Assembly (NCBI GenBank): GCA_016271365.2
Contig: CM057449.1
Span: 1,568,000,501 to 1,568,064,500, forward strand
DNA length: 64,000 nucleotides
Direction of reading: 5' to 3'
Source of the DNA: Neoceratodus forsteri
Taxonomy: Eukaryota; Chordata; Ceratodontiformes; Ceratodontidae
Position numbers and translations under genes: made by a program. Below are positions 32,835-44,317 of this stretch, in pieces. The first letter of the stretch is position 1, and each line of letters opens with the position of its first letter. Under the pieces are notes generated by a model. The model was not told the origin of the DNA and made no database searches. It saw only the letters and a list, made by a program, of their open reading frames with translations.

Positions 32835-35613
32835 CCATGTCAGTGCTGCCGCCTTACAGCTGACTCCGGGGCAAACTGTACATGCATGAGTATCACGCAT
32901 ACGCAGTTCTGTAATCACTGCAGTATCAGTTACATCTGACTGTGGTGTGGTGAGAGCACTGCATATTCTTTTCAATGCTCTTGCCACTTCTAAACGCTCT
33001 CCACAGCTACATTGGCTCAGTGCTGGCAAAAGCCAAGGGATGGGCAACACTGGGGACCACTCTACTGTCTTCATGTCCACAGTCTCTAGTGGCAGGTCAT
33101 TTTAGAAGGCCATCACCTTCTGGGACAAAATATGCTTCCTATGTGTTGGTGCACTATGCACTTTAGTTAAATAAAGAACTTTGAATAATATTTTTGCAGT
33201 TCTGGTGCTTTCTGCATATGTGGGTGCCTCTCATCCTTTTGCTTGTTTCAGTGTTTTTTTATCACAGCTTTGTTTCTTCTCCTCCTCTGTGGAGTGGTCC
33301 CGGTGATCATCCAGCTGCCGGCACCTGCACCCCCAGACCAGGTCTGGCCCACGACACATTCTCCCCCACAGGAAGGCCAGTACACAAGATCTCCCCATGG
33401 GGACCTGGAGCTCAGACACCTGGGGGCACACCTCTCATGTCTGGGGGCACAGGGCACAGCCATCAGCCACCATGATCACATCACAATTTTTTACCATTTT
33501 CTCTCCTATGGAGTTGGATGTGCAATGGCATCAGCGCACAGCCATGCGGGCGCTCGCAGCGCTCCACCCCTTGATTGTGCATGCAACCTGTAGTGCATCT
33601 GGCCCCCACCAGTTATCACTGTAGAGTGATGCAGTTCACCCCACCTACCCCAGACGGAGGAGAGCAGTCATGGACACTCAATCCTCCCTCTCCCCAGCCA
33701 GCCTCTGTGATCCAAGTCCATTCCCAACCCGGGTCACCGGTGTGGCATGAGGTGTGGCATTCAGTGCCTCAACCCTCACTGCCACCGGGCTGGCCTCTTG
33801 TTTCAGTTTTTTCATTGCTGAGCACCATATTACTTACTTCTCTGAATCCATTTTGCTTTGTTCCACTGGGAGAAGACAGTAACAACTACTAGTAAACATA
33901 AATGTGGATATTATCTGTAAGATCCTTCCAGATATTCCTGTTTTGAAAAAGCAGCTTCCCCTTGACACTGGCATCTAAACAGAAAGCCCACCAGCAAATA
34001 TCTTTATATTTTTAGTACTGAACACATTCTCTTTAGTGCTGCAGTAAATGTAAACACTGGAGGAAATATGAAGAAACTGATAGAGGGAAGCTTACAAAGA
34101 ATGTCAGTAGGCATTTTATGTGACTGCATAAATATGCAGAACTAAAAATGCTACATAAATTCACTGCCACTAAGCAAGTGGCAGATGGGGGGAGGGGATT
34201 TGTCAACACAAAAAGGGGTCTTGGTTTGCACTCAGAGAAGCGTGAGAAGGTTAGTTTTCCTATGTGGGACAGTGACCCATAGGGGATAAAAAGTTGGGGT
34301 TATTCAAAATATGATGGATCATAGTGGTTTTCATAGCCCATTTTCTTAAAAGAAGCAGTTTTGTCATTGAAGAAGAAAAAAATGTGGTTCGGAACTGACA
34401 ACCATCTGACATTTTTCACAATCCACCACTCAAAAATGAATACCGACACAATTTAACTTGCTGCACTATAAGACTGCACCAAAGAATTCAGCATCTTTGC
34501 CAAGCTGGTGTTTCTCTGCTTGACGTATGTGTTGCATTCTTTTGGCAGGGTCTTTATAGAGTACAGTACCACAATAAATTTTCTTGACCTTATCCTCACT
34601 TTCCTCTGAGTGCACCCTAACCCCTTTCTGCCCTGATATCATGATATTTAGGGCTTTATTAAGTAAAACTGTATCCAAATTTCCTCCCCGTAGACCAAGT
34701 TAAACTTTTTCAATGCCAAAAAAAAAAGACTAGCAATGCATTCCCTGACTTTGAATAAATTTAATATGGGGTGGTACTATACTTTGCACATTCTTGTGTT
34801 CTATGATCATAGTATGTTCACCTATTAAGTTATGAGGCTATGTTGAATTTTGCAAATACGGACTCATAACTTTGGTAATATTCAATATGTTTACCACAAA
34901 ATTTCACCGTAGCCATTTTGGTACAGTGACTCATGAATGTGACAGCTGTCATTTTTCAACTCCTGCCCAAAATGTGTGCTTGCAGTCCAAAAGTTGATTT
35001 CGCAGTCCCGGCATGACATCAACTTTAGGCCAGGAGTTCAACGTTTTCTCTACCCTTCTTTATGAGGCAGGCTCATCACAAGGCTGTGTTGAAAATTTGG
35101 TGTAAAAATATTACAAAAAAAAATCACTATTTTTAACCCAGATTCCTCTCCTACAGCCCTATCAGCTCTGGCCAGAGTTTGTTTGAGATGTCAGCACCAT
35201 GGACTACTGGCCTGACTTAAAACATTTCTACAGGCAAAGCATACTATACTCTATACTACTACTGTAATACTAAACTGCAGAACAGTTCATCCTGAACATC
35301 AAAATTACCACAATCACCATTACAAATCAATGTCATCTGAAGAGTTAGAATGTATTTCTTGTGCAGTGGACAGAACAAACAACTTTCAGGGGCTGACTTA
35401 TGGCAATGGTGCTATAGACAGTATTTTTAGAAATAATTGTCATTGTCAAGGGGGCCTATGTAGTTTACCCAGCAACAAAATTTCAGTGCAATTATTTGTT
35501 TCCTTGCATTAAATGGGTAAACACCCACAAAGTTCAGCAGAGAAACACATGATGGGGAAATATTTGATTACACTAAAACCCAAGAGATTTTTTCTCTGTA
35601 TCTGCATTTGAAA
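32835..35613. other. Unassigned sequence
   Basis: The part to about 33,900 is GC-richer, with a ttaaataaagaactttg phrase at 33,165 like a poly(A)-signal region. It could be an old DNA transposon or a retrocopy end, but no protein motif was found. A short minus-strand frame at 34,466-34,678 is lysine-rich and looks protein-like, but is not recognised. Confidence 0.3.
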
Positions 35614-35629
35614 AACATGTGGGCCATCA
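35614..35629. repeat. Target-site duplication of L1-A, left copy
   Basis: aacatgtgggccatca matches aacacgtggggcatca at 40,695-40,710 in 14 of 16 bases. The length and the position, right after the A-rich tail on the far side, fit an L1 target-site duplication. Confidence 0.75.
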
Positions 35630-35639
35630 CGAGAAGCCC

Positions 35640-36700
35640 ACTACAGACGACTAAAGGCCACACTTAGGGACATACAGGGAACATAGGTAAAGGGAGGAAG
35701 GGTGTCTCAGGCTGAAATTTGGGAGATTCAATTGGAAATACAAAGAATCTTGGACTCAACGGTCCAGGCAGCTTTACTGTACACTAAAAAATGTTTTTAT
35801 GAGGGAGGTCCTGGGGGGCTAGAAACTTAGCCAAACAAACTAAGGCCTTTCAACATTTAGCCACAATTGAAAAGATTAGAGATCCTAGTTCTGGAGCAAG
35901 AATTTATCTGGGTCCGGGTATTATGACAGCATTACAGCATTTTTATAAAATATTATATGCAGAACTACCCCCTCGACTGTTGACAATATACGATCTTTTC
36001 TGGCACCCCTACCCTTCCCAAAGTTCACTCAAACACAACAGACTTTTCTTTTAAACCCTATTACAACTACAGAAATCCATGCAGCATTAATAAGACAAAA
36101 ACATTGAAATGTCCTGGCCCAGATGGGTTTAATGCTGAGTGGTATAAAACTTTTTCTGGTGTTGCTGCCCCCATTGAGGCAGGCTTTTCTGGAGGTTCAA
36201 AAAGGGGAGCCTCCTCCGGCCTCATGGGCATACGCAGTAATATCAGCTATTTTGAAGCAGGTAAAGACCCACAATCTACAGAATCATACAGACCCTTTTC
36301 GGTCTTAAATTGTGACTACAAGATTTACATGTTGATCAGGGTCAGGTGCTTAGAGAACATTTTACCATGCTTGATCCACACGGACCAGGCGGGGTTCCTA
36401 GGAATGCGACAAACAGCTGACAACATCCAGAGAACGGTCCATCTTATGGATCACATGACTCGGAAGTCGATACTATCTCTCCTGATAAGTTTAGATGTGT
36501 ATAAGGCCTTCAACAGGGTCTCTTGGAGATTCCTGTAGGAGGCCCTGCTTTCTTTTGGTTTCCCAAGGGAATTTATTAATTGGCTCAGGGGATCTACTCT
36601 GCCCCTAAAGTATATATAAGGATCAATGGCGGGGTAACCACCCATCCCACTTAAAAGGGGAACACAACAGGGATGCCCCCTTTCCCTGCTGCTTTTCACT
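35640..36700 (+). pseudogene. L1-A reverse transcriptase, first part
   Basis: After the connector comes PGIMTALQHFYKILYAELPP, then KCPGPDGFNAEWYKTF, ESYRPFSVLNCDYKIYMLI, HTDQAGFLGMRQTADNIQR, LLISLDVYKAFNRVSWRFL (motif A, normally SLDAEKAFDRV.W) and, after a stop, GDAPFPCCFSLY-like motif B remains (gggatgccccctttccctgc). The aspartate at the second motif A site is N here (KAFN). The frame breaks at about 36,060, 36,190 and 36,538. Confidence 0.85.
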
Positions 36701-36715
36701 ATATACAGTATATTA

Positions 36716-38630
36716 ACATACTAACATACTATTTGCCAGCAGATTAGGCCTTATGGTCTATCAAGTCTGCTCGAACCTAGATCCTTAGTTGGGTGCCGAG
36801 ACCCTCCCATCCCTTGTGCTCCAGAAACCCCTATCATCCATCCCACCCCCGGGACAGGCCATCATCTGATACATCCACTTTCTGTTCTGTCCCACCCTTT
36901 CTTAAGCTCTCCACTGTGGATCTCTGAACCAGCTCACCAGGCAGAGCATTCCAAGGGTCCACCACCTCTCAGTGAAAACCTCCTCCTCTTTTCCCCTCAC
37001 CCTTCCACCTTCCAACTTCAAACCATGCCTCTGGTGATGCCTCCCTGCTTTAGTCTAAAGATCCTCCATGTTTACCCTATTTATTCCCTTTGAGGTAACT
37101 TGAAGACCTCAATCATGTCCCCCTGTCTCTCCTCTCCTCCTAATGAAACAGGCAGAGCTCCTCAAGTCTGTCCTCGTTAAGTCAAACTTCAGCCCCGTAT
37201 CATCTTTGTTGCCCTCCTCTGTACCTCTCCAGGAGCTGTATGTCCCTCTTCAGTGTGGTCTCCAGTACTGTACACAGTACTCAAGGTGTGTGGTCTAACC
37301 AGTCCATTGTACAGTGGCAGAATCACTCCTTGCTCCTAGAGGTGATCCCCGATGCATCCCAACATCCTGTTTGCCTTGCTAGCTGCCTCCTGCACTGCTC
37401 AGTGTTATTCATACATGTATCCACCATGACCCCTAGGTTCTTTTCCCTGTTGAGGCTTCCAGCACCTCCTCCCAGGGTGTACCTGTGTTTAGGGTTTCCC
37501 GACCAAGATGCAACACCTTGCACTTGGTGATATTGAAATTAATTTCCATGTGTGAGCCCAGCTTTCCAGGGTGTCCAGGTCCTTACAGGCCAACCTCCCT
37601 CTTCTCCCTCCACTACTGCTCCCATCTTGGAGTCATCCGCCGAAGAGACTCATTTCACACCCCTTACCCATCCCTGATGTCTGATATGTATGCATTAAAC
37701 AGGATTGGACCCAGGACCGAGCCCTGTGGTACCCCACTACCAACCTCCTGTAGGGTTCGAGAGCTCCCCACAGACCACTACTCTCTGAGTGCCCAGCTAT
37801 CCAGTTTTCAATCCATCTGACCATCAAAGGGCCTACTCTAACCCCATCAGTTTCTCCACCAGACCATTGTGGGGACAGGAGTCAAACGCCTTGCTGAAGT
37901 CCAAGAATAATACATCCACAGGCTTACCCTATCCAGTTCTGATGTTACCCATTCATAGAACTCTACAAGGTTGGTTTGACATGATCTACCTGGCACAAAC
38001 CCATGCTGCCGACTATCCAGACCTCCCACCTCCTCCAAGTAAACCCCCAATCGTTCCTTTAGTATACTCTCCATTAATTTTCCACCACCGAGGTTAAACT
38101 GAGGGTCTATAGTTTCTGGTACTTCCTTGACCCCCCTTTATGGATTGGTACCACATGTGCCTCGCCAATCCCTAGGTACCTCCTGTCTCAAGTGACCTGT
38201 TGAAAAGCTCCGCCAGTGCAGCCAGTATGTCCGCCAATTCCCATAGTACTCTCGGATAGATGCCATCCGGCCCAGGAGATTTGTCTTTCTTTAGGCCTTG
38301 AGGGCAAACCACACCTTTGTGGGGATGGCATCATCCGCCTCCCTCCACCTTACTGGTCTTTTTCACTTATCCAGATGCGACACCCTGGGGTACTTCTTCC
38401 TCCCTTTTTGCTCCATTTCTGCTGCTCCCTGATCCCACTCCTGCCGCTTCTATCCCCTTTGTGCCTTGCTTTGTAGATATCCATCCCTTCCCTAGTGAAC
38501 ACAGAGGCAAAGTACTCGTTAAATACCTCTGCCTGGTCCCTCGCCTCTTCCACCCACCCTCCTTCTGATCTCAATCTGCTGAGATGGCCCTTAGTTTTTC
38601 TCCGCTCCCCAATGTACCGGAAGAACCGCT
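36716..38630 (-). mobile_element. CR1-C: CR1 LINE inserted into L1-A
   Basis: The left edge attaacatactaacatact is the reverse of an octamer-type tail, followed by the complement of aaggcctaatctgctggc. The right edge stops inside a (R/K)RFFRYIGERRKTK connector, so the copy is truncated at both the 5' UTR and endonuclease. L1 sequence resumes immediately (agaaccgctggcgatggcc, EPLAMAIREAQ). About 7 bases (agaaccg) could belong to either element. Confidence 0.85.
36900..38630 (-). pseudogene. CR1-C reverse transcriptase relic
   Basis: Minus-strand segments in order are RRQRFFRYIGERRKTKGHLS-like, AEVFNEYFASVFTREG, ESILKERLGVYLEEVGGLDS, RQHGFVPGRSCQTNLVEFYE, RWIENWIAG and SLFGG/ADDSKMG at about 37,640, where a one-base shift splits FADDSK. 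After that come REKNLGVMVDTCMNNTEQCR and fragments of the C-terminal domain near 37,190-36,950. The presence of at least four shifts marks it as an older copy than CR1-A. Confidence 0.8.
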
Positions 38631-38889
38631 GGCGATGGCCATCAGGGAGGCACAAGAGATATCTGGGGTGCAAGTAGTGAAACGTAATTGGAAATTAGCC
38701 TTGTATGCAGATGTCATATTGCTTTCTCTGACTGACTCAGGAAGGTCTCTTCCAGTGCTGTGGGACATTCCGGAGAGATGTGCTCAAGTATCAGGGTATA
38801 TAATAAATTCTACCAAGACCGGAGGTCTTGACCTTCAACTTCACTCCCTCTCCAGAATTGAAGACACAGTTCCCATTTCAATGGCATAG
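38627..38889 (+). pseudogene. L1-A reverse transcriptase, part with motif C
   Basis: The frame gives EPLAMAIREAQEISGVQ, then LALYADVILLSLTD near 38,704, then ISGY-like VSGYIINSTKTGGLDL. YADV replaces YADD at motif C, so the metal-binding pair is lost. The region following (38,890-39,130) is the same domain in a shifted frame and with stops. Confidence 0.85.
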
Positions 38890-39130
38890 TACTAAAATAA
38901 AATATTTATTGTGCATTCACCCCAGAATATGTAAAATATTATCCTTGTAAATTATGAACCCCTTACTATAAGGATAGAAAGTGACATACATGTATGGTCC
39001 CAACTCCATCTCCCCTTCTATTCCAGGATAGACCTCATTCGAATGAATATTCTGCTCAGATTGTTGTACTTATTTCAGACAATACCAATCTTTCCAGCCT
39101 CTATGTACTTTAATTCATGGAATAGAGTCC

Positions 39131-40411
39131 TTGCTAGGTTGGCCTGGGTGGGTAAAAGAGCCACGGATTAGATGGTCCATTTTACAGCTCTCTAAGGATA
39201 GAGGAGGTCAAGGTCTCCCAAACCTCCAAACATATGCACAGGCTACTGTGCTATCCAGAATTTTGCATTGGGGTAACCTGACATGTACTCTTCCTCGGAA
39301 GGTTTTGGAATTATCCCTTAATCAAATACAGGATGCAACTGAAGTTGTATATTCCCCAGATGCCCCCTCTATAGGGGTAAGAAATTTTGATATGGGAGTC
39401 CAGTCTAATCTACAGGTTAGGAACTGCCTCCAATCATCCCCAGAATTAGAGAAAGTCATTTATTTCCTGAGTACACTACGGTCCAAAACTAAATCTTTCT
39501 CTTACCAGGCAACACAGACATTGTGTAACTGGCATGAGAAGGGCCTCTCCTTTATCTATCAACTACTGGAGGCACAGGGAATTATTCCCTTTAGTAAAAT
39601 ACAGGTATTATATGGCCTCCAGCATAGGGACCATCAAATTTATTTACAAGTATCTGACCTCTTAATGCAAAGGGGTCCTCTTGGCAGTTCCCTGCCTAGC
39701 TGTTCCTCTCTATTACTAAATACTTTTATGACAACTCTGAAGGGACAAATTTGTCCCTATTTCATTGGATCAATACATAGGGGACTACAAGAGTTATCGA
39801 GGGAATCAACAAAGGGGATCTTAGAGGCTTGGTATAGAGAGCTTGAGATACCAGTCTCTGAGGAAGATCGGGGGAAATTAGTTTGGTCATCATTAGGTGC
39901 CTCTGGTGCCACATACTGGAGGGAATTTGCATGGGAGACAAGAAATAGATTCTGTAATACCCCTGCAAAATTTGAAAAATTCATGGAAAGCCACACAGGG
40001 CAATGTTGGAGGAAATGTGGTGAAACCCTGGCTGGCCATACTCATATTCTCTGGTCCTGTCCACAGCTGAAGCAGTTTTGGGGAGTGGTCTTGGATGCTT
40101 TGGTGGAGCTGGTAAGAGAGGAAATGGCCCTTACTCCAGAGTTGGTGCTCTTATCAATACCCCCAGAGGGCCTTCGAATTGCAAGGGGCTCCCTTCTTGT
40201 CACCTATATTCTAGAAGCCAAGAAGGCAATTATATGCCACTGGGGAAAGAGGATTTCTCCTTCCTTGCAGGACTGGCATAAAGTTATGGGGGAATTATAC
40301 ACCATGGAAAGATTCATTGCTAGGGGAGGGAACAGGATGGAACATTTTGAAATTAGATGGCTTAAGTGGGTTATGCATATATCATTGCAAGACCCACACT
40401 TTGTCCCATGA
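39131..40411 (+). pseudogene. L1-A ORF2 C-terminal domain, open for 426 codons
   Basis: A single frame runs uninterrupted to its natural stop. It starts in WPGWVKEPRIRWSILQLSKD, the usual post-RT segment with (P)RI.ls.LQ..k..GG...PnL, and ends PHFVP. Near residue 295 is CWRKCGETLAGHTHILWSCP, the C-x-x-(x)-C...H....C cluster seen at the end of L1 ORF2. The start Met is incidental, because the real protein begins far upstream. The 3' end of a LINE has no reason to be kept open once the rest is dead, so the open frame mostly reflects limited age. Confidence 0.85.
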
Positions 40412-40694
40412 GGATTTTTATCTGAATGTGAAGGGTGGGGGGAGAGGAATAGAGGGACAGTTAATGAAACTTATCTGATAGTAATAATTTGTACAGCTTA
40501 CAATGTTAAATAACATTTTGTCATGAGAAATGCTCTACTGGAATACCTACCTATTCTATAGTAATATTGTAAGAACCTTGTATACACTGGATTTTCCTGA
40601 TTGATTGTCAGTATTATGAGATGTATCCCTCAAACCTTCTTTATTGTGCATAAAAGAAATAAATTAATAAAAATTATAGTTTAAAAAAAACAAC

Positions 40695-40710
40695 AACACG
40701 TGGGGCATCA
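40695..40710. repeat. Target-site duplication of L1-A, right copy
   Basis: Matches the left copy at 35,614-35,629 with two differences, directly after the A-rich tail. Confidence 0.75.
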
Positions 40711-43480
40711 TATCTATATGCCCTGTAATAACATTTTTTAATCACGTTTTTTTCTCTGTCCTGAAGTCCAACCCCCCCATCCTAAAAGCACTCAGCAGCC
40801 TGTCATCTACCTTCTCATTGACTTACACAGACCATCTGATTGCCCAGGACCATTGTTTTGTGGGTGGAGTTTCATGTCAGTAGTGTGTGAACCTGATGAG
40901 TGCACCAGCAACACCCTTGGCAAGCTAGAGCTTTTCTCCTCTGGGTTTTCTCCAACATCCATACAATGACACTCATACCCATGCACCAGTGTGTGACCAT
41001 GCCAGTGCCTGGGGGCATCCTTCTGTTCTTCTAATGGCCCTTGACTGCAATCCTTCTTAGCCACCACATGCATCCCTTTTACCCTGAGGGAGAAGAGCAA
41101 TTCCCTGGATGCTCAGTCCTCCTTGCATTGTCTGACTCCCAATGACTTGAGTTACTTCTAAACCCCAGTCACCAGCTTCCAGAGCAGACAGGCCAGCTTG
41201 TCATCATATTTATTTCAAGAATTGATATGCACGTGGATTGAGCTTCCCAGAGGACATCCTTCTCCTCCAGGAAGGGGAGAGAAGGATGCTCCACTGATAT
41301 ACTGTCACCTGTCTGTCCACAGGTAGTAGAACAGTTGGAACATGTAGGACACTGACTGATGCTATGTGCAGACAAGTTTCTGCATGCACATCCGCACCTC
41401 GTGCTCTTGCCACTGGCATCCTGGATAGTGGATGAAACTAAAAGAAGGAACAACCCGATAGTGCTGCAGCACGATGCTGACACTTGGGTCTCACCATCCC
41501 AAGAGCCAACCACATTCTACACCCAGGGACTGGAGGGAGAGCTGCCCTGATGCCCAGTAGAATCCACGATTGCTGGAAGAGGAAGAAGGGACTCTGTGGA
41601 CCCCATAAAGTAACAAAGAAGGGAAGAGTAGGGCTCAGAGTTTGCCAGGTCAATGAGGGCTGCTCTGATGATGGGGGATAAACAAAAGAGTGAAAAAAAG
41701 AAAAAAGTAATATATAGAGTTATCCTCTCAATAAAGAAATGTCTGTCATATATTCCTAAAAGGAGAGTTGCCATGAAGATAAAGTGTGGAGCTGCAGTCC
41801 TATGGAATAAATCTCCACAGCCTAGGAAACCATGCTGTGTGTGTGCTAGCCCAGTAGCATGTTACTTGTATCCCCCTACAGTACAAACTGGCACTGTATC
41901 TGTGTCAGTAAGCCATTGTTCAAGTTACATTTTCTAACAGCATCAAGTGATCAAAGTAACTATTAACGCACTGCTTGTGAGATGGTGAGGTACCAGAGTG
42001 CTACCACTATGACTGAGAAAAGCAGTTGTGAATGCAGCTTGGCCCCCAGCATAGTGTCTCCTGGAGCCCTGTGGCCTTGACATGTAAATGTTGGGCTGCA
42101 CTAGGCCCAGCCCTCCTCTTTGACATTAAGCCTGGGAACTTCTTGGCCAGAGGCTCTTCATTTTTATTGTCTTTAAAAACTTGATGAAGCCAACAGGGGA
42201 TACAGCAATCCTAGCAGTAGAATGCCCTATCCCATGATCCCTTACTTCAGTGGTGCAAACAATCTACTTCTGAGCTAAACCGTGCTTTTTACTGGAAGCC
42301 CAGTGTCCTGGCCAACTCTGTTACCCTGGTCAGCTCCTTCCCCTCCATGCTACTATGTGCTTCAGAGGAGGCACTGCATGTGGTACTCAATGCTGCTACT
42401 GCATGTCCATCTGAGGCCAGCCCATGCGGATTTTGGATCCCAGATTTGGATGGTGAGATCTGATGTCAGATACTGTACACTTATGTCGCATAGTGTGACC
42501 CGAGGTCAGATGTCTGCTTTGGATCCTGGATAGTCACATTGGATAGTTAGTATCTGATTGAATCCTAGGTGACAGGATCTAGCAGCTGGATATGAATAGT
42601 GTAAGAGGCCAGCTGGCATTTGGGAAAATCAGTGGTATTCAACAGTGTCTAGTTCCATCAGATACTATTCATGCAAACACTAACGGCTAGGCATTATTTA
42701 CTCATGTCACAGTGTTAAATGTTAGCCTATGATATGTATTTTATTTAAGTAGCCATTCTGAGCAGCGGTGTTGGCACTTTTTGATATTTCAGTGCTTTTA
42801 TTGTACTGTATACAGGATAAAGTAATAACTGGATTATGTGACTTTTAATCTATTGAGGGTATTGCGATACTATAAACCATGAGAAAAACTTTGTGCATCA
42901 TTTTTTTTTTACTTATAATAAATGAATCTTTAAAAAGTGAACTGGAAATGAAAAATATTATTATTTAGGATTTATAAAATGGAAAACTGAGCGTAACAAA
43001 AACTTTGCAATTTTTTTAAATTGTTTTGCAAATGTGTACCCATTTTTGACATCATTTTTTTCTTTGTGTACTACCATAACAGATGTAATAAAATGATAAC
43101 TACTAATGACATCACAACATTGTAATTCACAGCTCTACCATCAGATATTTAAATTACAGAATGACTCATTTGCATATTGCAACTTGATTCACCCATGGGA
43201 GTTCTAACCCATGTTAAATCTCAGTATGACTCACAGTCTGGAATTTTTGCATTGTTCTTGCAATTTGTTCAGTCATGTTTCTTTCTTTTAACAAAACGAT
43301 ATTTTCCTTTTTTAACTCACTGCAAAATTCTGAAAACGATTTTATAATTGCAGTAAGGCACTTCATGGTGTGTGTTGTAATTGGATTTAGTGAATTTCAG
43401 ACACTAGGTTTGTGATTAGTCTGACAAAATCTATTGCTCTTTGATAGAAAAAAATAATCTCTTTGGTATGCTAGTCATTT
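40711..43480. other. Unassigned sequence
   Basis: A minus-strand frame at 41,169-41,513 has a cysteine cluster (CGCACRNLSAHSISQCPTCS) somewhat like the zinc-binding part of LINE ORF1 proteins, but flanking frames give no support. The 42,700-43,480 part is AT-rich with no structure seen. Confidence 0.3.
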
Positions 43481-43481
43481 C

Positions 43482-43940
43482 TGACATACCTGAAATCAAG
43501 GATATCTCCCATCAAAACATTTTTGAATTCAGGATAAGGTGATTTTCTGGTATTATTTTATAATCTCACAAGATGTGTAGAAACTATCTAGAGATTGTTA
43601 GTTTACCAGCAGTAAAATGAGGACATGAAAACAGCACAGCATGAACTTTGTAAAATCTTAGCTCCATGGTTCAGTACAGCAAATGACTGAAGTGAGTTCC
43701 AAGAATAATTACTGTACATCGATACTCTGGAGTAAGCATGGCAGTGCACTGTGAGAGGGAAGAAAATGGTTCAGACTGAAGCTCCCAAGGAGCCCAGTAC
43801 TGAATGTTGAAAACAAATCTATGTTGTACACATATGGGCAAATACTTTTGATTCTACAAACAATTCTTGTAGAAAAGCATATTATGAGATACATTTGTAT
43901 CTCAGAGTAAAGACTGAAAATTCAAGATAGCACAACTGAA
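43482..43940 (+). repeat. Unrecognised ~450 bp repeat, copy 1 (inverted pair)
   Basis: Matches the minus strand of 47,149-47,583 over its whole length. Shared words in order are tgacatac.tgaaa, gcagtaaaatgagg, cagcacagcatgaac, gagttccaagaataattact, aggagcccag and gagataca..tgtatctcag. It has no open frame, no poly(A) tail and no clear terminal inverted repeats. Confidence 0.8.
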
Positions 43941-44317
43941 AGGATTACACACTCTTTGCAATGCACTTATTGGGCAGCATTTCCAAAACTGGAGCAAAGT
44001 CCTGTACTGGGACTAAAGTTGCCTGGCATGTGCAAAGTGATATGATGGAACAGGTGCAGAGGCAGGTTTGCACATACAAAATCTGTTCCACTATACTGCC
44101 ATAGAAGCACAGGGCAATGAATGGGTGAAGTGCATGCAAATCCTCCTGCTGGACTAGGAAGGGGGGACATCTGCTGGAAAGGCATAGGCAGGCCTCACAG
44201 GAGCGAATTAGAGTTTGCACAGGGCAAAGGGGGTTTGCTCCTGAGACACACAGTCCGATAATGGAATCATGACATGTAAATCACCATTTTCCCCATGGAT
44301 GGGGCAAAGAGGCAATT

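Larger units (their letters stand above)
35630..40694 (+). mobile_element. L1-A: 5'-truncated L1 (Tx1-type) LINE, split by CR1-C
   Basis: It begins within the ORF2 connector (KATLR, then CFYEGGPGG, LAKQTKAFQHLATIEKIRDP), runs through the reverse transcriptase, is interrupted at 36,716-38,630 and ends with a long C-terminal domain and an A-rich tail (40,655-40,694). A near-perfect 16 bp target-site duplication flanks it. Without the insertion it is about 3.15 kb. L1 copies of this branch are common in fishes and amphibians. Confidence 0.9.

Noticed and set aside
34466..34678. 70-codon minus-strand frame (DKVKKIYCGTVLYKDPAKRM)
   Set aside because: It looks protein-like, but I recognise no family. 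It has no supporting frame on either side and may be a transposon protein remnant; not enough to call.
41169..41513. Cys-rich minus-strand frame as a LINE ORF1 zinc domain
   Set aside because: Only a loose cysteine spacing supports it. There is no downstream coiled coil or esterase motif and no neighbouring LINE on that strand.
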